From contig NZ_JBMOVV010000009.1 of NCBI RefSeq assembly GCF_049472135.1, forward strand, positions 1 to 64,000: a DNA stretch of 64,000 nucleotides, in the 5' to 3' direction. Position numbers and translations under genes: made by a program. This DNA comes from Arcobacter_B sp049472135 (GTDB lineage Bacteria; Campylobacterota; Campylobacteria; Campylobacterales; Arcobacteraceae). Shown piece after piece: positions 18,641 to 27,612 of this stretch. Position 1 is the stretch's first letter; every line of letters begins with the position of its first letter. The notes under the pieces were generated by a model that worked only from the letters and a program-made list of their open reading frames with translations, ran no database searches and was not told the DNA's origin.

Positions 18641-19636
18641 ATGAAAAAATTAGTACTAGGAACTATTGCAGCAGCAATGGTTGCAACTTCAGGATTAGCA
18701 GCTGAGTATACTTTAAAGTTCTCACACGTAGTTAGCCCAAATACACCAAAGGGTAAAGCAGCAGATTTCTTTGAAAAGAGATTAGAAGAGTTATCTGGTG
18801 GAAAAATTGATGTTCAAGTTTATCCATCATCTCAATTATATAAAGATAATGCAGTATTAAAAGCATTAAGATTAAACTCTGTTCAAATGGCAGCACCTTC
18901 ATTTTCTAAATTTGGTAAGATTGTTCCAAACTTAGCAATTTTTGATTTACCATTCCTTTTCAAAGATATCGACCACTTACATAGAGTTCAAGATGGTGAA
19001 GTAGGACAAGCATTAAAAGATATGGTTACAGCTAAAGGTATTATTGCTTTAGATTTCTGGGATAATGGATTTAAACAATTATCATCTTCTACAAAAGCTT
19101 TAATTAACCCAGAAGATGCAAAAGGTCAAAAGTTTAGAATTATGTCTTCGAAAGTATTAGAAGCTCAATTCCATGCAGTAGATGCAAACCCACAAATGAT
19201 GCCATTCTCTGAAGTTTACTCAGGGTTACAGCAAGGTGTTATTGATGGTCAAGAAAATACAATTTCTAATATCTACACTAAGAAATTCCACGAAGTACAA
19301 ACTGACTTAACTATTTCTAACCACGGTTACTTAGGTTACTTAGTTGTAATGTCAAAAAGATTCTGGAATTCATTACCATCTGATTTACAAGCAAATGTAA
19401 AACAAGCTATGAAAGAAGCAACTGAAAAAGAAAGACAATACGCGCAAGAATTAAATGATTCACAATTAGAAAAAATCAAAGAGTATGCAGAAACTACTGG
19501 AAAATTAAAAATCCATACTTTAACAACTGAGCAAAGAGAAGCTTGGAGAAATAAAGTTAGTAAAATTTACCCAGAATTCTACTCTGAGAGAACAATTGGT
19601 GAAGATTTAATCAAAAAAACTATTAACACTAAGTAG
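18641..19636 (+). CDS. dctP: TRAP transporter substrate-binding protein
   Basis: Periplasmic solute receptor of a TRAP transporter, probably for C4-dicarboxylates or similar organic acids. The 331-residue protein starts with a Sec signal peptide (KKLVLGTIAAAMVATSGLAA, cleavage near residue 21). The DctP-family carboxylate-binding region includes KGQKFRIMSS with the conserved arginine, followed by MPFSEVYSGLQQGVIDGQEN. A strong AGGAG precedes the ATG. dctQ follows 6 bases after the stop. Ligand identity cannot be fixed from sequence alone. Confidence 0.93.
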   Translation: MKKLVLGTIAAAMVATSGLAAEYTLKFSHVVSPNTPKGKAADFFEKRLEELSGGKIDVQVYPSSQLYKDNAVLKALRLNSVQMAAPSFSKFGKIVPNLAIFDLPFLFKDIDHLHRVQDGEVGQALKDMVTAKGIIALDFWDNGFKQLSSSTKALINPEDAKGQKFRIMSSKVLEAQFHAVDANPQMMPFSEVYSGLQQGVIDGQENTISNIYTKKFHEVQTDLTISNHGYLGYLVVMSKRFWNSLPSDLQANVKQAMKEATEKERQYAQELNDSQLEKIKEYAETTGKLKIHTLTTEQREAWRNKVSKIYPEFYSERTIGEDLIKKTINTK

Positions 19637-19642
19637 TTAATA

Positions 19643-20260
19643 ATGTTTAGTTTTATAAGTAAAATTATAGGCTTTATAAATCAATCAATAGCAGCCATCG
19701 GTATTACTGCCGGTGTTGCTATTGCTTTTACTAATGTTGTTGCAAGATATGTATTTGACGCATCATTAGTATGGGCAACAGAGCTTACGGTTTTTTTATT
19801 TTTATGGAGTGTATTCTTTGCAGCCGCGTATTGTTTCAAGAAAGATGCACACATTGCAGTTACTGTAGTATTAGATGTAGTACCAACTAAAATCGCTAAG
19901 CCAATGTTATTAATTTCACATATTATAACATTCTTCTTTTTAGTTGCTGTTTCATACTATGGATACGAATATTTACTATTAGTTCATGAAATTGATGAAA
20001 GATCGATTGATTTATGGGATATGCCTATGTGGATTGTGTATTTAGTTATACCAGTTTCATTCGCATTTGGTGCATATAGAGTGGGTGAGAAAATTGTACA
20101 TATTATCAAAACTCCACATGATAAAGTTGTACCTGAAAGTGAAGCTGAAATGGTTTTAGCTGAATTAGGTGTTAAACATGATGATAATTCAAACAAACAT
20201 GTAAAAGAGTTAAATGATATGGTTAAAGAAGTAGAAAAGAAAACAGGAGGAATGCTATAA
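19643..20260 (+). CDS. dctQ: TRAP transporter small permease
   Basis: Small membrane subunit with four TM segments (approximately residues 10-32, 43-64, 86-108 and 127-148). It contains the family motif WATELTVFLFLWSVFFAAAY. At 205 residues it is longer than many DctQ proteins because of a charged cytoplasmic tail of about 50 residues (ending EVEKKTGGML). Its stop overlaps the dctM start by one base (TAATG). Confidence 0.92.
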   Translation: MFSFISKIIGFINQSIAAIGITAGVAIAFTNVVARYVFDASLVWATELTVFLFLWSVFFAAAYCFKKDAHIAVTVVLDVVPTKIAKPMLLISHIITFFFLVAVSYYGYEYLLLVHEIDERSIDLWDMPMWIVYLVIPVSFAFGAYRVGEKIVHIIKTPHDKVVPESEAEMVLAELGVKHDDNSNKHVKELNDMVKEVEKKTGGML

Positions 20261-21543
20261 TGAGTGTAAGTGTATTATTCGGTATATTTTTCTTCCTTGT
20301 AGTTCTTGGAGCTCCGATTGCAATCTGTTTAGGTGTAGCAACGTTCGTAACATTGATGTTATTTACGCCAATTTCTCCAATTGAGATTTCGGCAATGATG
20401 TTTGAAAAAGTTGAGCATTACTCTTTAATGGCAATTCCTATGTTCATTTTTGCAGGTAATTTACTATCAAAAGGTTCTGCTGCAACTAGAATTATTGAGT
20501 TTGCAAAAGCTTGTGTAGGTCACTTACCTGGTGGATTACCTATCTCTGCTATTTTCGCATCTATTATTTTTGCTGCTGTATCTGGTAGTTCTCCTGCAAC
20601 TGTTGTTGCTATTGGATCTATTATGTTTGGTGCAATTATGCAAGCTGGTTATCCTAAGAGATATGCTGTTGGTACTATTGCAACTGCTGGTTCTTTAGGT
20701 ATCTTAATTCCACCATCAATTGTACTTATCGTTTATGGTGTTACTGCAGAAGTTTCTATCGGTAAACTATTTATGGCAGGTGTTGTTCCAGGTTTAATGC
20801 TTGGATTAATGATGATGGTTGTTACATATATTGGTGCTAGAAGACTTGGTTTTGAAAGAACTGAACCAGCTCCATTAAGAGTAAGACTTGCTAAAATGAA
20901 AGATGCAGCATGGGGATTAATGACAATTGTTATTGTTATTGGTGGTATCTATGGTGGTATCTTTACTCCAACTGAAGCTGCAGCTGTTGCTTGTGTATGG
21001 GCATTTATTGTTTCTGTATTTATCTACAAAGATATTAAAATCACAGAAATTTGGGGAACTGCTTTAGAGTCTGCAAAAACAACTGCGATGATTATGTTTA
21101 TTATTGCTAATGCTATGTTATTTGCTCACTTCTTAACAATTGAAAACATTCCTCAAGGAATCACAAATGCGTTAATTGAAGCAAATGTTGACAAATATAT
21201 GTTCTTATTAATGGTAAATATCTTATTAATCTTAGCTGGTTCATTTATGGAGCCAAGTGCTATTATTATGATTATGGTTCCATTATTACTTCCTGTTGCT
21301 ATTGCACTTGGAATTGACCCAATTCACTTTGGTATTGTAATTACAATCAATATGGAGCTTGGAATGGTGTCCCCACCTGTTGGATTGAACTTATTCGTAA
21401 CTTCAGGACTTACAGGTATGAGTATCAAAGATGTTATTGTTGCGGCATTCCCATGGACAATGACAATCTTAGCAGGATTATTAATCACTACATACATCCC
21501 AGAGGTTGCTTTATGGCTTCCAAATCTAATGTATGGTGGATGA
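20260..21543 (+). CDS. dctM: TRAP transporter large permease
   Basis: Main sodium-coupled translocation subunit, 427 residues, about 12 hydrophobic segments. Typical DctM motifs are PMFIFAGNLLSKG, AAVSGSSPATVVAIGSIM and TAGSLGILIPPSIVLIVYG. Later come GIFTPTEAAAVACVWA and TINMELGMVSPPVGLNLFV. It is the last gene of the dctPQM operon. Strong stem-loops follow within 200 bases. Confidence 0.95.
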   Translation: MSVSVLFGIFFFLVVLGAPIAICLGVATFVTLMLFTPISPIEISAMMFEKVEHYSLMAIPMFIFAGNLLSKGSAATRIIEFAKACVGHLPGGLPISAIFASIIFAAVSGSSPATVVAIGSIMFGAIMQAGYPKRYAVGTIATAGSLGILIPPSIVLIVYGVTAEVSIGKLFMAGVVPGLMLGLMMMVVTYIGARRLGFERTEPAPLRVRLAKMKDAAWGLMTIVIVIGGIYGGIFTPTEAAAVACVWAFIVSVFIYKDIKITEIWGTALESAKTTAMIMFIIANAMLFAHFLTIENIPQGITNALIEANVDKYMFLLMVNILLILAGSFMEPSAIIMIMVPLLLPVAIALGIDPIHFGIVITINMELGMVSPPVGLNLFVTSGLTGMSIKDVIVAAFPWTMTILAGLLITTYIPEVALWLPNLMYGG

Positions 21544-21569
21544 TAAAATCTACTAAAATTATTAATTCA

Positions 21570-21600
21570 CGGTTTTATGGGATCTTTTCCTATAAAATCG
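21570..21600 (+). terminator. 13-bp stem-loop after dctM
   Basis: A 13-base stem (21570-21582 with 21588-21600, two G-T pairs) encloses a 5-base loop, 27 bases after the dctM stop. There is no U-run afterwards, so it may protect the mRNA 3' end or work with factor-dependent termination. Confidence 0.45.
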
Positions 21601-21648
21601 GATTTACAAGCAAAACTATAGAGGAATAATTTGATTATATTTTTCTCA

Positions 21649-21682
21649 TTTTTTGTTCAGAGAAGTAAAACTGAACAAAAAA
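21649..21682. repeat. 12-bp perfect inverted repeat
   Basis: TTTTTTGTTCAG (21649-21660) and CTGAACAAAAAA (21671-21682) pair perfectly across a 10-base loop. It lies between dctM and the nuclease pseudogene. The A/T-rich outer arms do not give a classic terminator in either direction. Confidence 0.5.
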
Positions 21683-21707
21683 AACTGCACAGTAACTGCA
21701 CAGTTTT
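21677..21707 (-). terminator. Probable terminator for the minus-strand defence island
   Basis: AAAACTG/CAGTTTT arms (21681-21687 and 21701-21707) flank two copies of ACTGCACAGT. On the minus strand the hairpin is followed by eight T (21684-21677), a good intrinsic terminator for the pseudogene/mko transcript. On the plus strand only four T follow. Confidence 0.5.
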
Positions 21708-21804
21708 AAAATCAAAAAATCATAAACCTAAATAAGACATCTCATTTTTCAAAAAACACTTAATACTATTCAATAAGATTCATAGCTATTGATAGATATA
21801 TAAA

Positions 21805-22491
21805 TTAGAAAAATACAGCATATAAAATATGCTCTTTTGCATCACATTCGTAGTGTTTATTACAATGTTTTCATATATCTATATTTAATTCAAGTTCCTT
21901 CTCACTCAAAATTTCACTAAACTTTGATAAAGTATTTGGAATATCTTTTTGCAAAGCTTGAACTTGCGAAGTGACATCAACTATTTTGAAAAGTTGGTTT
22001 ATATCTAGTTCATCACCTCTTGTGTACTCACTATTTATATGAACTACATTTGTACTATTTATTTTATAGCCCATTGGTTCAAGGGCATTTTTAAGTACAT
22101 AATACTTTATAGATACATCGTGTATATAGATATCTTTTACCTCTGCAGAGCTTTTTACTTCGTAGATATTTATAGTGTTGTCGGTGATATTTAGTATATC
22201 TACCATGATAAGTATTCCATCGAAGTTGAATGTAGCTTCGTAGATATTTGATATGCCCTCTTCTAAAAACTCTTTTGTAGTAGATATCATCTCATCAAAA
22301 TCTTTTGTATATGATACTTCTTTTCCATCAGGAAATAAAGTGCAAGCTAAGTTGCCTACTATATTTCCTGTTTCAAATATAGCTTGTGCAGACTCGTCAG
22401 GAGGTGTTAGTACACTTGGCTTATATTTTTTAAGCCAAAGTGATTTGGGGCATTGGATGCCTTTTGTGTAGAGGGATTTAGAGAGGTTCAC
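21805..22491 (-). pseudogene. Broken DUF2779 / Cas4-like PD-(D/E)XK nuclease gene
   Basis: The frame opens with a GTG (22491) reading MNLSKSLYTKGIQCPKSLWL, the standard DUF2779 N-terminus, followed by LTPPDESAQAIFETGNIVG. A nuclease-like core (GILIMVDI then INIYEVKSS) gives the D...ExK pattern. After LNIDI a TGA (21871-21873) replaces the expected glycine. The same frame then continues KHCNKHYECDAKEH, the cysteine block expected next in this family, and ends at TAA 21805-21807. The large C-terminal half of DUF2779 proteins is absent. A TTG at 22506 is an alternative start. The gene overlaps the mkoB end by 14 bases. A short product of about 206 residues could still be made. Confidence 0.78.
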
Positions 22492-23782
22492 TTGAATATT
22501 CTTCAATATTTTTTAAAATCTCACTTCTATCATTTAAAAATGTACCCTTTTCTTTCCTTTTCGCTCTATTTATATCTCCTTTAAAGGATGTCCAGTTAAA
22601 ACTTGTTGTAATCATCCAATCCCTATCACAAATTAATATTTTAGAATGATCAGGTACATTACGCGTAATATATACCAATAAGTTATTATATTTAGCTCTC
22701 ATTTTATCAAAGAATTCTTTTGATTCTTTATCTAAATCTTTTATTTCTCCCATACCATAATTAAACGTAATTCTTACATTTCTTTTTAATGCATCTTCTA
22801 TGTAGTCTTTTTTTTCCTTTATTACATTCCAATTGATCCAAGGGGAAACTATTACAACTTCTTTTTTTGAATATTTAAATGCATAATCAAAAAACTTAGG
22901 ATGTTCATATGTACTTAATTGAGTACCATTATCTAAGTTATCTATTTCAGAATACTCTTTTATAGTTTTATCTTTTGATAGTTCTAGATGTTCTTCCTTA
23001 GCAAGTTTTGATAAATCAAATAAATTCTTTCCTTTTTGTTCAAAATCACTAACTATATTAGTTAACTCATCGTTTGGTTCACCATTATTTAAAATTAATA
23101 TTTTTTTAGGATTATTTTCATTCTTAAAAAAAAGTGCATAATATTTTTTATGAAATTTATATGTATCTAATATTTCTTTTATTTCATATATTTCTTTCTC
23201 TTTATTATTTGTACTTTTTATACTTTCAAACAATACTGTCTGTAATGCTTTATTATTAACATTTTTATCCAATGTTTCAGTTTTAGGATATGGTATTTGT
23301 ACTCTTAAATTGTTTTTATTTTTAGATTTGTCTTTTTTTCGCTCATCTGTTATGTCTATAGAAATAGGAGTACCTAAAATAGCATCTAAGAGTACATATC
23401 TGTCATCTTCTTGAGTTGTAAGTATTCCACTATCATTCAGTACTTTAATACCTGCATCTGTTAAAGTTAAAATAGGTGTTTCTACAAAAAGTTTATCGAT
23501 ATGTAAACGTGCAGCTAATTCTTCAAAGACTTCTTTATCTAGAGCTAAAAAACTTTCTAGTTCCTTTAAATCATTTATACCTTCTTTTATAGCACTTAAA
23601 AAAATCTCTTCTATTATTGATAATTTTGTTTTTTCTCTAAAAATACAATTACATATGATTTTAAAATAAGGATAATAAAATTCTTGAATATCATACAACT
23701 CATATTTTTCATCATGATAATATTCATAATATTTTCTTGTAAGTATTTCCTTATATTCTATAGTATTTTGTATATTATTCAT
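22478..23782 (-). CDS. mkoB: MkoB-like phospholipase D family nuclease (Mokosh type I)
   Basis: Predicted nuclease of a Mokosh type I-like anti-phage system. The 434 residues have a C-terminal PLD-like domain from about 295. It contains VVIVSPWINWNV and a single HxK(x)4D motif, HSKILICD (H379, K381, D386), then TTSFNWTSF. One HKD motif implies dimerisation to form the active site. The N-terminal 290 residues are helical and not recognised. Start and mkoA stop overlap by 8 bases, with AGGTG before the ATG. The C-terminus (EEYSSEPL) runs into the start of the DUF2779 pseudogene. Confidence 0.82.
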   Translation of the reverse strand: MNNIQNTIEYKEILTRKYYEYYHDEKYELYDIQEFYYPYFKIICNCIFREKTKLSIIEEIFLSAIKEGINDLKELESFLALDKEVFEELAARLHIDKLFVETPILTLTDAGIKVLNDSGILTTQEDDRYVLLDAILGTPISIDITDERKKDKSKNKNNLRVQIPYPKTETLDKNVNNKALQTVLFESIKSTNNKEKEIYEIKEILDTYKFHKKYYALFFKNENNPKKILILNNGEPNDELTNIVSDFEQKGKNLFDLSKLAKEEHLELSKDKTIKEYSEIDNLDNGTQLSTYEHPKFFDYAFKYSKKEVVIVSPWINWNVIKEKKDYIEDALKRNVRITFNYGMGEIKDLDKESKEFFDKMRAKYNNLLVYITRNVPDHSKILICDRDWMITTSFNWTSFKGDINRAKRKEKGTFLNDRSEILKNIEEYSSEPL

Positions 23783-26700
23783 CTGTCACCTCTTTAATTT
23801 CATAATAATCTTTATCTTGACTAATCAATTCAATAATTTTTTTACATGGATTATTTCCTTCTTTTGAATTACAACTATAAATAAAATTTGCATCACCAAC
23901 TAAAAATAATAACTCTTTTGTTCTTGAAAGTGCTACATTTAACCTCTTTTCATCAGCAATAAACTCTATATTTACTTTTGAATTAGATTTGCTTCGTACC
24001 ATGTCATAAATAATTATATCTCTATCACTTCCTTGAAATGCATCTACTGAATTAATATCAATATCTAATTTATCAAATTTTGATTTCATTTGTCCAATTG
24101 AAGATTGTAAATTATCTCTCTGAGTCAAATAAGGTGTTATAATTCCCACAGATTTATATTTATCATATTTAATTGCATTTAATTGAAGTTCCTTTAAGAT
24201 ATTTATAATAACCTTTTTATTTGTGTTATTAGTTATGTTTCCATTACCCTTATGTTTTTCAAATCTGCCTTCAATATTTGAAGTACTGTAGAAGTAAACT
24301 TTCTTTTCAAAGTCTAGTTGATGCTCTCTAACTAAATCATCTTTAGTTTCAATATTTCCATCATAAAAAACTTCACTATACAATTTAGCAATACTTGAAT
24401 GTGAACGATAATTATATTTTAAAAAATGTTTAAAATCATTATGCTCTATTTTCTTATATAGTTCTTCAAACAGTGTTGTTTCTAAATCTTTTTTGTTGTA
24501 GTCTATCATTTTTGATAAAACGGTATTATCAACAATTGGTGGTAATTGGTTATGATCTCCTACTAAAATAAATTTTTTTGCTTTTCTAAGTGGTATCATC
24601 AACTCAGGTAAAGTTGCTCTACCTGCCTCATCAACAATAATATAATCAAACTCTATACTTCTAAAATCTTGCCAACTACTTATTCCAACTAAAGTCCCAA
24701 AAATTACTCTTATTTTTTTAAATAAAAGTGTTTTTAACTCATCATCACCTTGAAGTATAGTATTCCTCCATCTTTTATGAAGAGAGTCTAGCTGTTCTCC
24801 TTTTAAAAAATAGTTTGTATTATCGTTATCCAATCTTTTTTTTACTTCTTGTAAATAACTATAAAAAACTGATTCTTCATGATATTTTAGTGCTGTATCA
24901 GAAAATTTACTTTTATCATTACCAAATCTGACAATTTTATTTTCATTTTCACATATTTTTTCCAATACGTTATCTACTGCTTGATTAGATTGTGAAGTAA
25001 CCAAAATTTTAGCTAACTTGTTTCTTTTCAAAATTTGTTGAATTATTTCTGTTATTACTGTAGTTTTACCTGTTCCTGGAGGTCCTTGAATAACAAGGTA
25101 TTCACCCATTTCTAAACTAAGTGCCTTTTCAACTGCTTCTTTTTGATTCTCATCTAACCTTTTATTAACAAGAAAATCTATATCTATTTTAGGAATTTCT
25201 CTTTTTGGTGCAAGGGAGTTTGGATTAGAAATCTTACCCAGTAAGTTATCAATAATCGTACTATTACTTTTTAAATCCTTTATTGAATACTCTTGCTTAT
25301 TTAAAACTCCACTACTACGAGCATAATCAAAAGATATTTTTATTTCATCTGGAATTTTTGATATTTCTTTATCATGTTTTAAATTTATTTCTTTTTTTAT
25401 AACACTTATGTTTTGTACATAGCATTGTGAATTAAACTTATTTTTTTTATTTAATCCTTCAACTATCACATCATCGTTTTGTTCAAAAAAATCATCCTCT
25501 TCTTTTTGTTTGATTAAATATTCTGGATACATAAAAAACAATAACTCAGCATTAAACTTTAACTTTTTCATGTTAGTTTCAATTTCTTCATAGTTTGAAA
25601 TCAATTTTTTCTTTACATCTTCTTTTTTCTTCTTTTGCATAATTGAAAGTTTTTTTGCTATATCATTTTTACTGTATTCAAAAAAGAAGTTTTCAATCAA
25701 ACTATTTAATAATTCAACTAAATCTTGGTTATTCGGATCATCAATAAAACCATCATTGAATAGTTGATGTATAAATTTCTCTTCTATTGTACTTTTTAAA
25801 TGTTCTTTTCTAATCTTAATATTAGATTGATTGATGACCTTGGCTGTAAACTCTTTTTTTGCCTTCTTTATATTTTCTGTATATGCATATAAAAAAATAT
25901 TCTTTTTATCTAAAATTGCTCTTTCAATTTTTAACTGCTGTTCTGTTTTTGTTAAAAAATCTTTTTTTTCTTTTCTTTCTTCTTTTTCTTTTGTTTCTTT
26001 TTTATCTAATCTAATTAACTTATCAATTAATTCATCAGTTAAATTATATTTAGATAAAGGATGTCCTTCTGATAATATAAATTTATCTTCGAGTATATGC
26101 CCATTTTGTTTAATCGAATCTGGTACTCTTTGAGAATATCTAAAAACATAAAAGTGATCATTACTTTTAATTCCACAATAAAATACTAAATCTTTAGTAC
26201 AAATTTTTACTTGATCCCTATCTTCTTGATCTTTACCATATTCTACATATTTTATTTCATTATTAAGTTTCTCATTTATAAATTCTAATACATCCCAAGG
26301 AGATTTATTATAATCTTCAATTAATTGCTTTTTTACTGTTTCACTAAGGTTTAACTCATATTCATTTTCAAAATTAAAGAAACTCAAAATATTGTTTATA
26401 CGAGTGATAATTTCTTTAGCATTGTCAAACCTATGATTTCTATCTTCATATGTCATTTGTTTTAGAATATTTTTCAATTCTTCATTTTTACCATCTGTAA
26501 AAAAAGTTATACTATCTATTAACTCTTCTATAGATATTTTTTTTTCTATGAATTTATTAAATAATTGTTTTTCTACTAAAGTTTCAATTATTGTAACACC
26601 CAAAGAATAAAAATCTGAACGTAAATCTACATCTAGATTATTCTTCTGTTCAGGACTTGCATACCATAGTGATAATTCACTTACTGATTTAGTGATAGTA

Positions 26701-27140
26701 TTTGAAATAGTTGCTGTCCCAAAATCTAATATATAAGGTTCGTTGTTATAATTTACTATTATATTATTTGGCTTTATATCATTATGAGTATAATTATTCA
26801 AATGAATATAATTTAATGCATCCAATATCTTATTTATAGTTTTTAAGAAATTGTATTTTTCTCTATCATTATTTAAATTTCTAAATGCAGAAGAAATAGT
26901 TTCACCATGAATAAACTTAAATAGTAAATAATAATTATCTTCATCTTCTTCTGATTTTTCAATTTTCACTACATTTTGATGAAGTAATTTTTCTAAAGCT
27001 TTTATCTCATGAAGATAAATTGTAGAGTATTCATTACTATTTTTTGGATATACTTTTACTATTAACTGTTCATCTTTGAGATTTTTTACTAATAATACAT
27101 TATCTTTTATTTTTTTAATTAACTCATAACTTTTTAACAA
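23775..27140 (-). CDS. mkoA: MkoA-like kinase-helicase fusion (Mokosh type I)
   Basis: 1121-residue fusion of a Ser/Thr protein kinase and a superfamily 1 (COG1112-type) helicase. Kinase part, about 1-255: lysine K29, E45, catalytic HNDIKPNN (119-126, HND instead of HRD), DFG at 139-141 and ASPEQ near 161. A clear glycine loop is not seen. A charged coiled linker spans about 375-530. Helicase part: Walker A GPPGTGKT (686-693), DEAG (837-840), GDHNQLPP (861-868), YRSH (911-914), VDAFQGSDRD (1032-1041) and RLNVALSRTK (1066-1075). Start is TTG with AAGGA 7 bases upstream. This domain order next to a PLD nuclease is that of Mokosh type I. Confidence 0.87.
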   Translation of the reverse strand: MLKSYELIKKIKDNVLLVKNLKDEQLIVKVYPKNSNEYSTIYLHEIKALEKLLHQNVVKIEKSEEDEDNYYLLFKFIHGETISSAFRNLNNDREKYNFLKTINKILDALNYIHLNNYTHNDIKPNNIIVNYNNEPYILDFGTATISNTITKSVSELSLWYASPEQKNNLDVDLRSDFYSLGVTIIETLVEKQLFNKFIEKKISIEELIDSITFFTDGKNEELKNILKQMTYEDRNHRFDNAKEIITRINNILSFFNFENEYELNLSETVKKQLIEDYNKSPWDVLEFINEKLNNEIKYVEYGKDQEDRDQVKICTKDLVFYCGIKSNDHFYVFRYSQRVPDSIKQNGHILEDKFILSEGHPLSKYNLTDELIDKLIRLDKKETKEKEERKEKKDFLTKTEQQLKIERAILDKKNIFLYAYTENIKKAKKEFTAKVINQSNIKIRKEHLKSTIEEKFIHQLFNDGFIDDPNNQDLVELLNSLIENFFFEYSKNDIAKKLSIMQKKKKEDVKKKLISNYEEIETNMKKLKFNAELLFFMYPEYLIKQKEEDDFFEQNDDVIVEGLNKKNKFNSQCYVQNISVIKKEINLKHDKEISKIPDEIKISFDYARSSGVLNKQEYSIKDLKSNSTIIDNLLGKISNPNSLAPKREIPKIDIDFLVNKRLDENQKEAVEKALSLEMGEYLVIQGPPGTGKTTVITEIIQQILKRNKLAKILVTSQSNQAVDNVLEKICENENKIVRFGNDKSKFSDTALKYHEESVFYSYLQEVKKRLDNDNTNYFLKGEQLDSLHKRWRNTILQGDDELKTLLFKKIRVIFGTLVGISSWQDFRSIEFDYIIVDEAGRATLPELMIPLRKAKKFILVGDHNQLPPIVDNTVLSKMIDYNKKDLETTLFEELYKKIEHNDFKHFLKYNYRSHSSIAKLYSEVFYDGNIETKDDLVREHQLDFEKKVYFYSTSNIEGRFEKHKGNGNITNNTNKKVIINILKELQLNAIKYDKYKSVGIITPYLTQRDNLQSSIGQMKSKFDKLDIDINSVDAFQGSDRDIIIYDMVRSKSNSKVNIEFIADEKRLNVALSRTKELLFLVGDANFIYSCNSKEGNNPCKKIIELISQDKDYYEIKEVTDE

Positions 27141-27161
27141 ATTTTTATCCTTAAATATTAT

Positions 27162-27317
27162 TTATAAATCCAAAACACTCGTCCCATCACCTCGAGGTTC
27201 TACCTTTATCTGCAATGGAATTCTCTCTTTTAGTGCTTCTACATGGGAAATCACACCTACCATCTTTCCTGAACTTTGAAGCTGATTTAGTGCATTAGTG
27301 CTAACTATCACTATCTA
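27162..27317 (-). pseudogene. sbcC: C-terminal remnant of sbcC
   Basis: On the minus strand, residues ALNQLQSSGKMVGVISH then VEALKERIPLQIKV end at TAA 27162-27164. This is the extreme C-terminus (D-loop/H-loop region) of the SbcC exonuclease ATPase. Upstream, the frame closes at TAG 27315-27317, and a patch reading NTLDS in another frame at about 27309-27323 suggests a frameshift before the rest was lost. No sbcD or N-terminal sbcC is present. The stop lies 21 bases before the mkoA start. Confidence 0.8.
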
Positions 27318-27612
27318 GTGTATTCTCGACTAAAATAATTTTACTGTTATAGTATTATTTATTTAGTTGATAAAAGATTAAAAAATATATTTTTATAACA
27401 CTATTTTATAAATATATACATAATTATTATTTATTTAATTTTTCTAATATTTTTGAATAAAAAATCATATTTCAACACTTATATCTACCAAACTTTTACT
27501 CTTTAAATAACTGTTAAACCACCTATTTTCAGCTCTTTTTTTATTTCATAAAAAACTTGACGCAATTTGAATTTTTTGATGTATAATTCGCAAAATAATC
27601 TAGGAGAAAAAA
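27318..27612. other. A/T-rich gene-free stretch at the island edge
   Basis: About 295 bases with very high A/T and no convincing coding frame. The only feature picked out is the promoter at 27557-27587 for the plus-strand operon that follows. It probably marks where sbcC/sbcD sequence was lost. Confidence 0.5.
27557..27587 (+). promoter_or_regulatory. Sigma70-type promoter for the DUF2156 operon
   Basis: TTGACG (27557-27562) and TATAAT (27582-27587) are separated by 19 bases. AGGAG follows at 27602-27606 and the ATG at 27613. Confidence 0.65.

Noticed and set aside
21805..22491. Reading TGA as glycine (alternative code) or selenocysteine in the DUF2779 gene
   Set aside because: Many intact genes here (for example fcl, mkoA and the prodomain gene) end in TGA, so it is a normal stop. 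The missing C-terminal half also points to decay, and no SECIS-like structure is evident.
27290..27345. Phage-type attachment site at the edge of the defence island
   Set aside because: The CTATCACTATCTAG region has no second copy that I could find near 21544-21870, and there is no integrase gene; it is better explained as frameshifted sbcC sequence.
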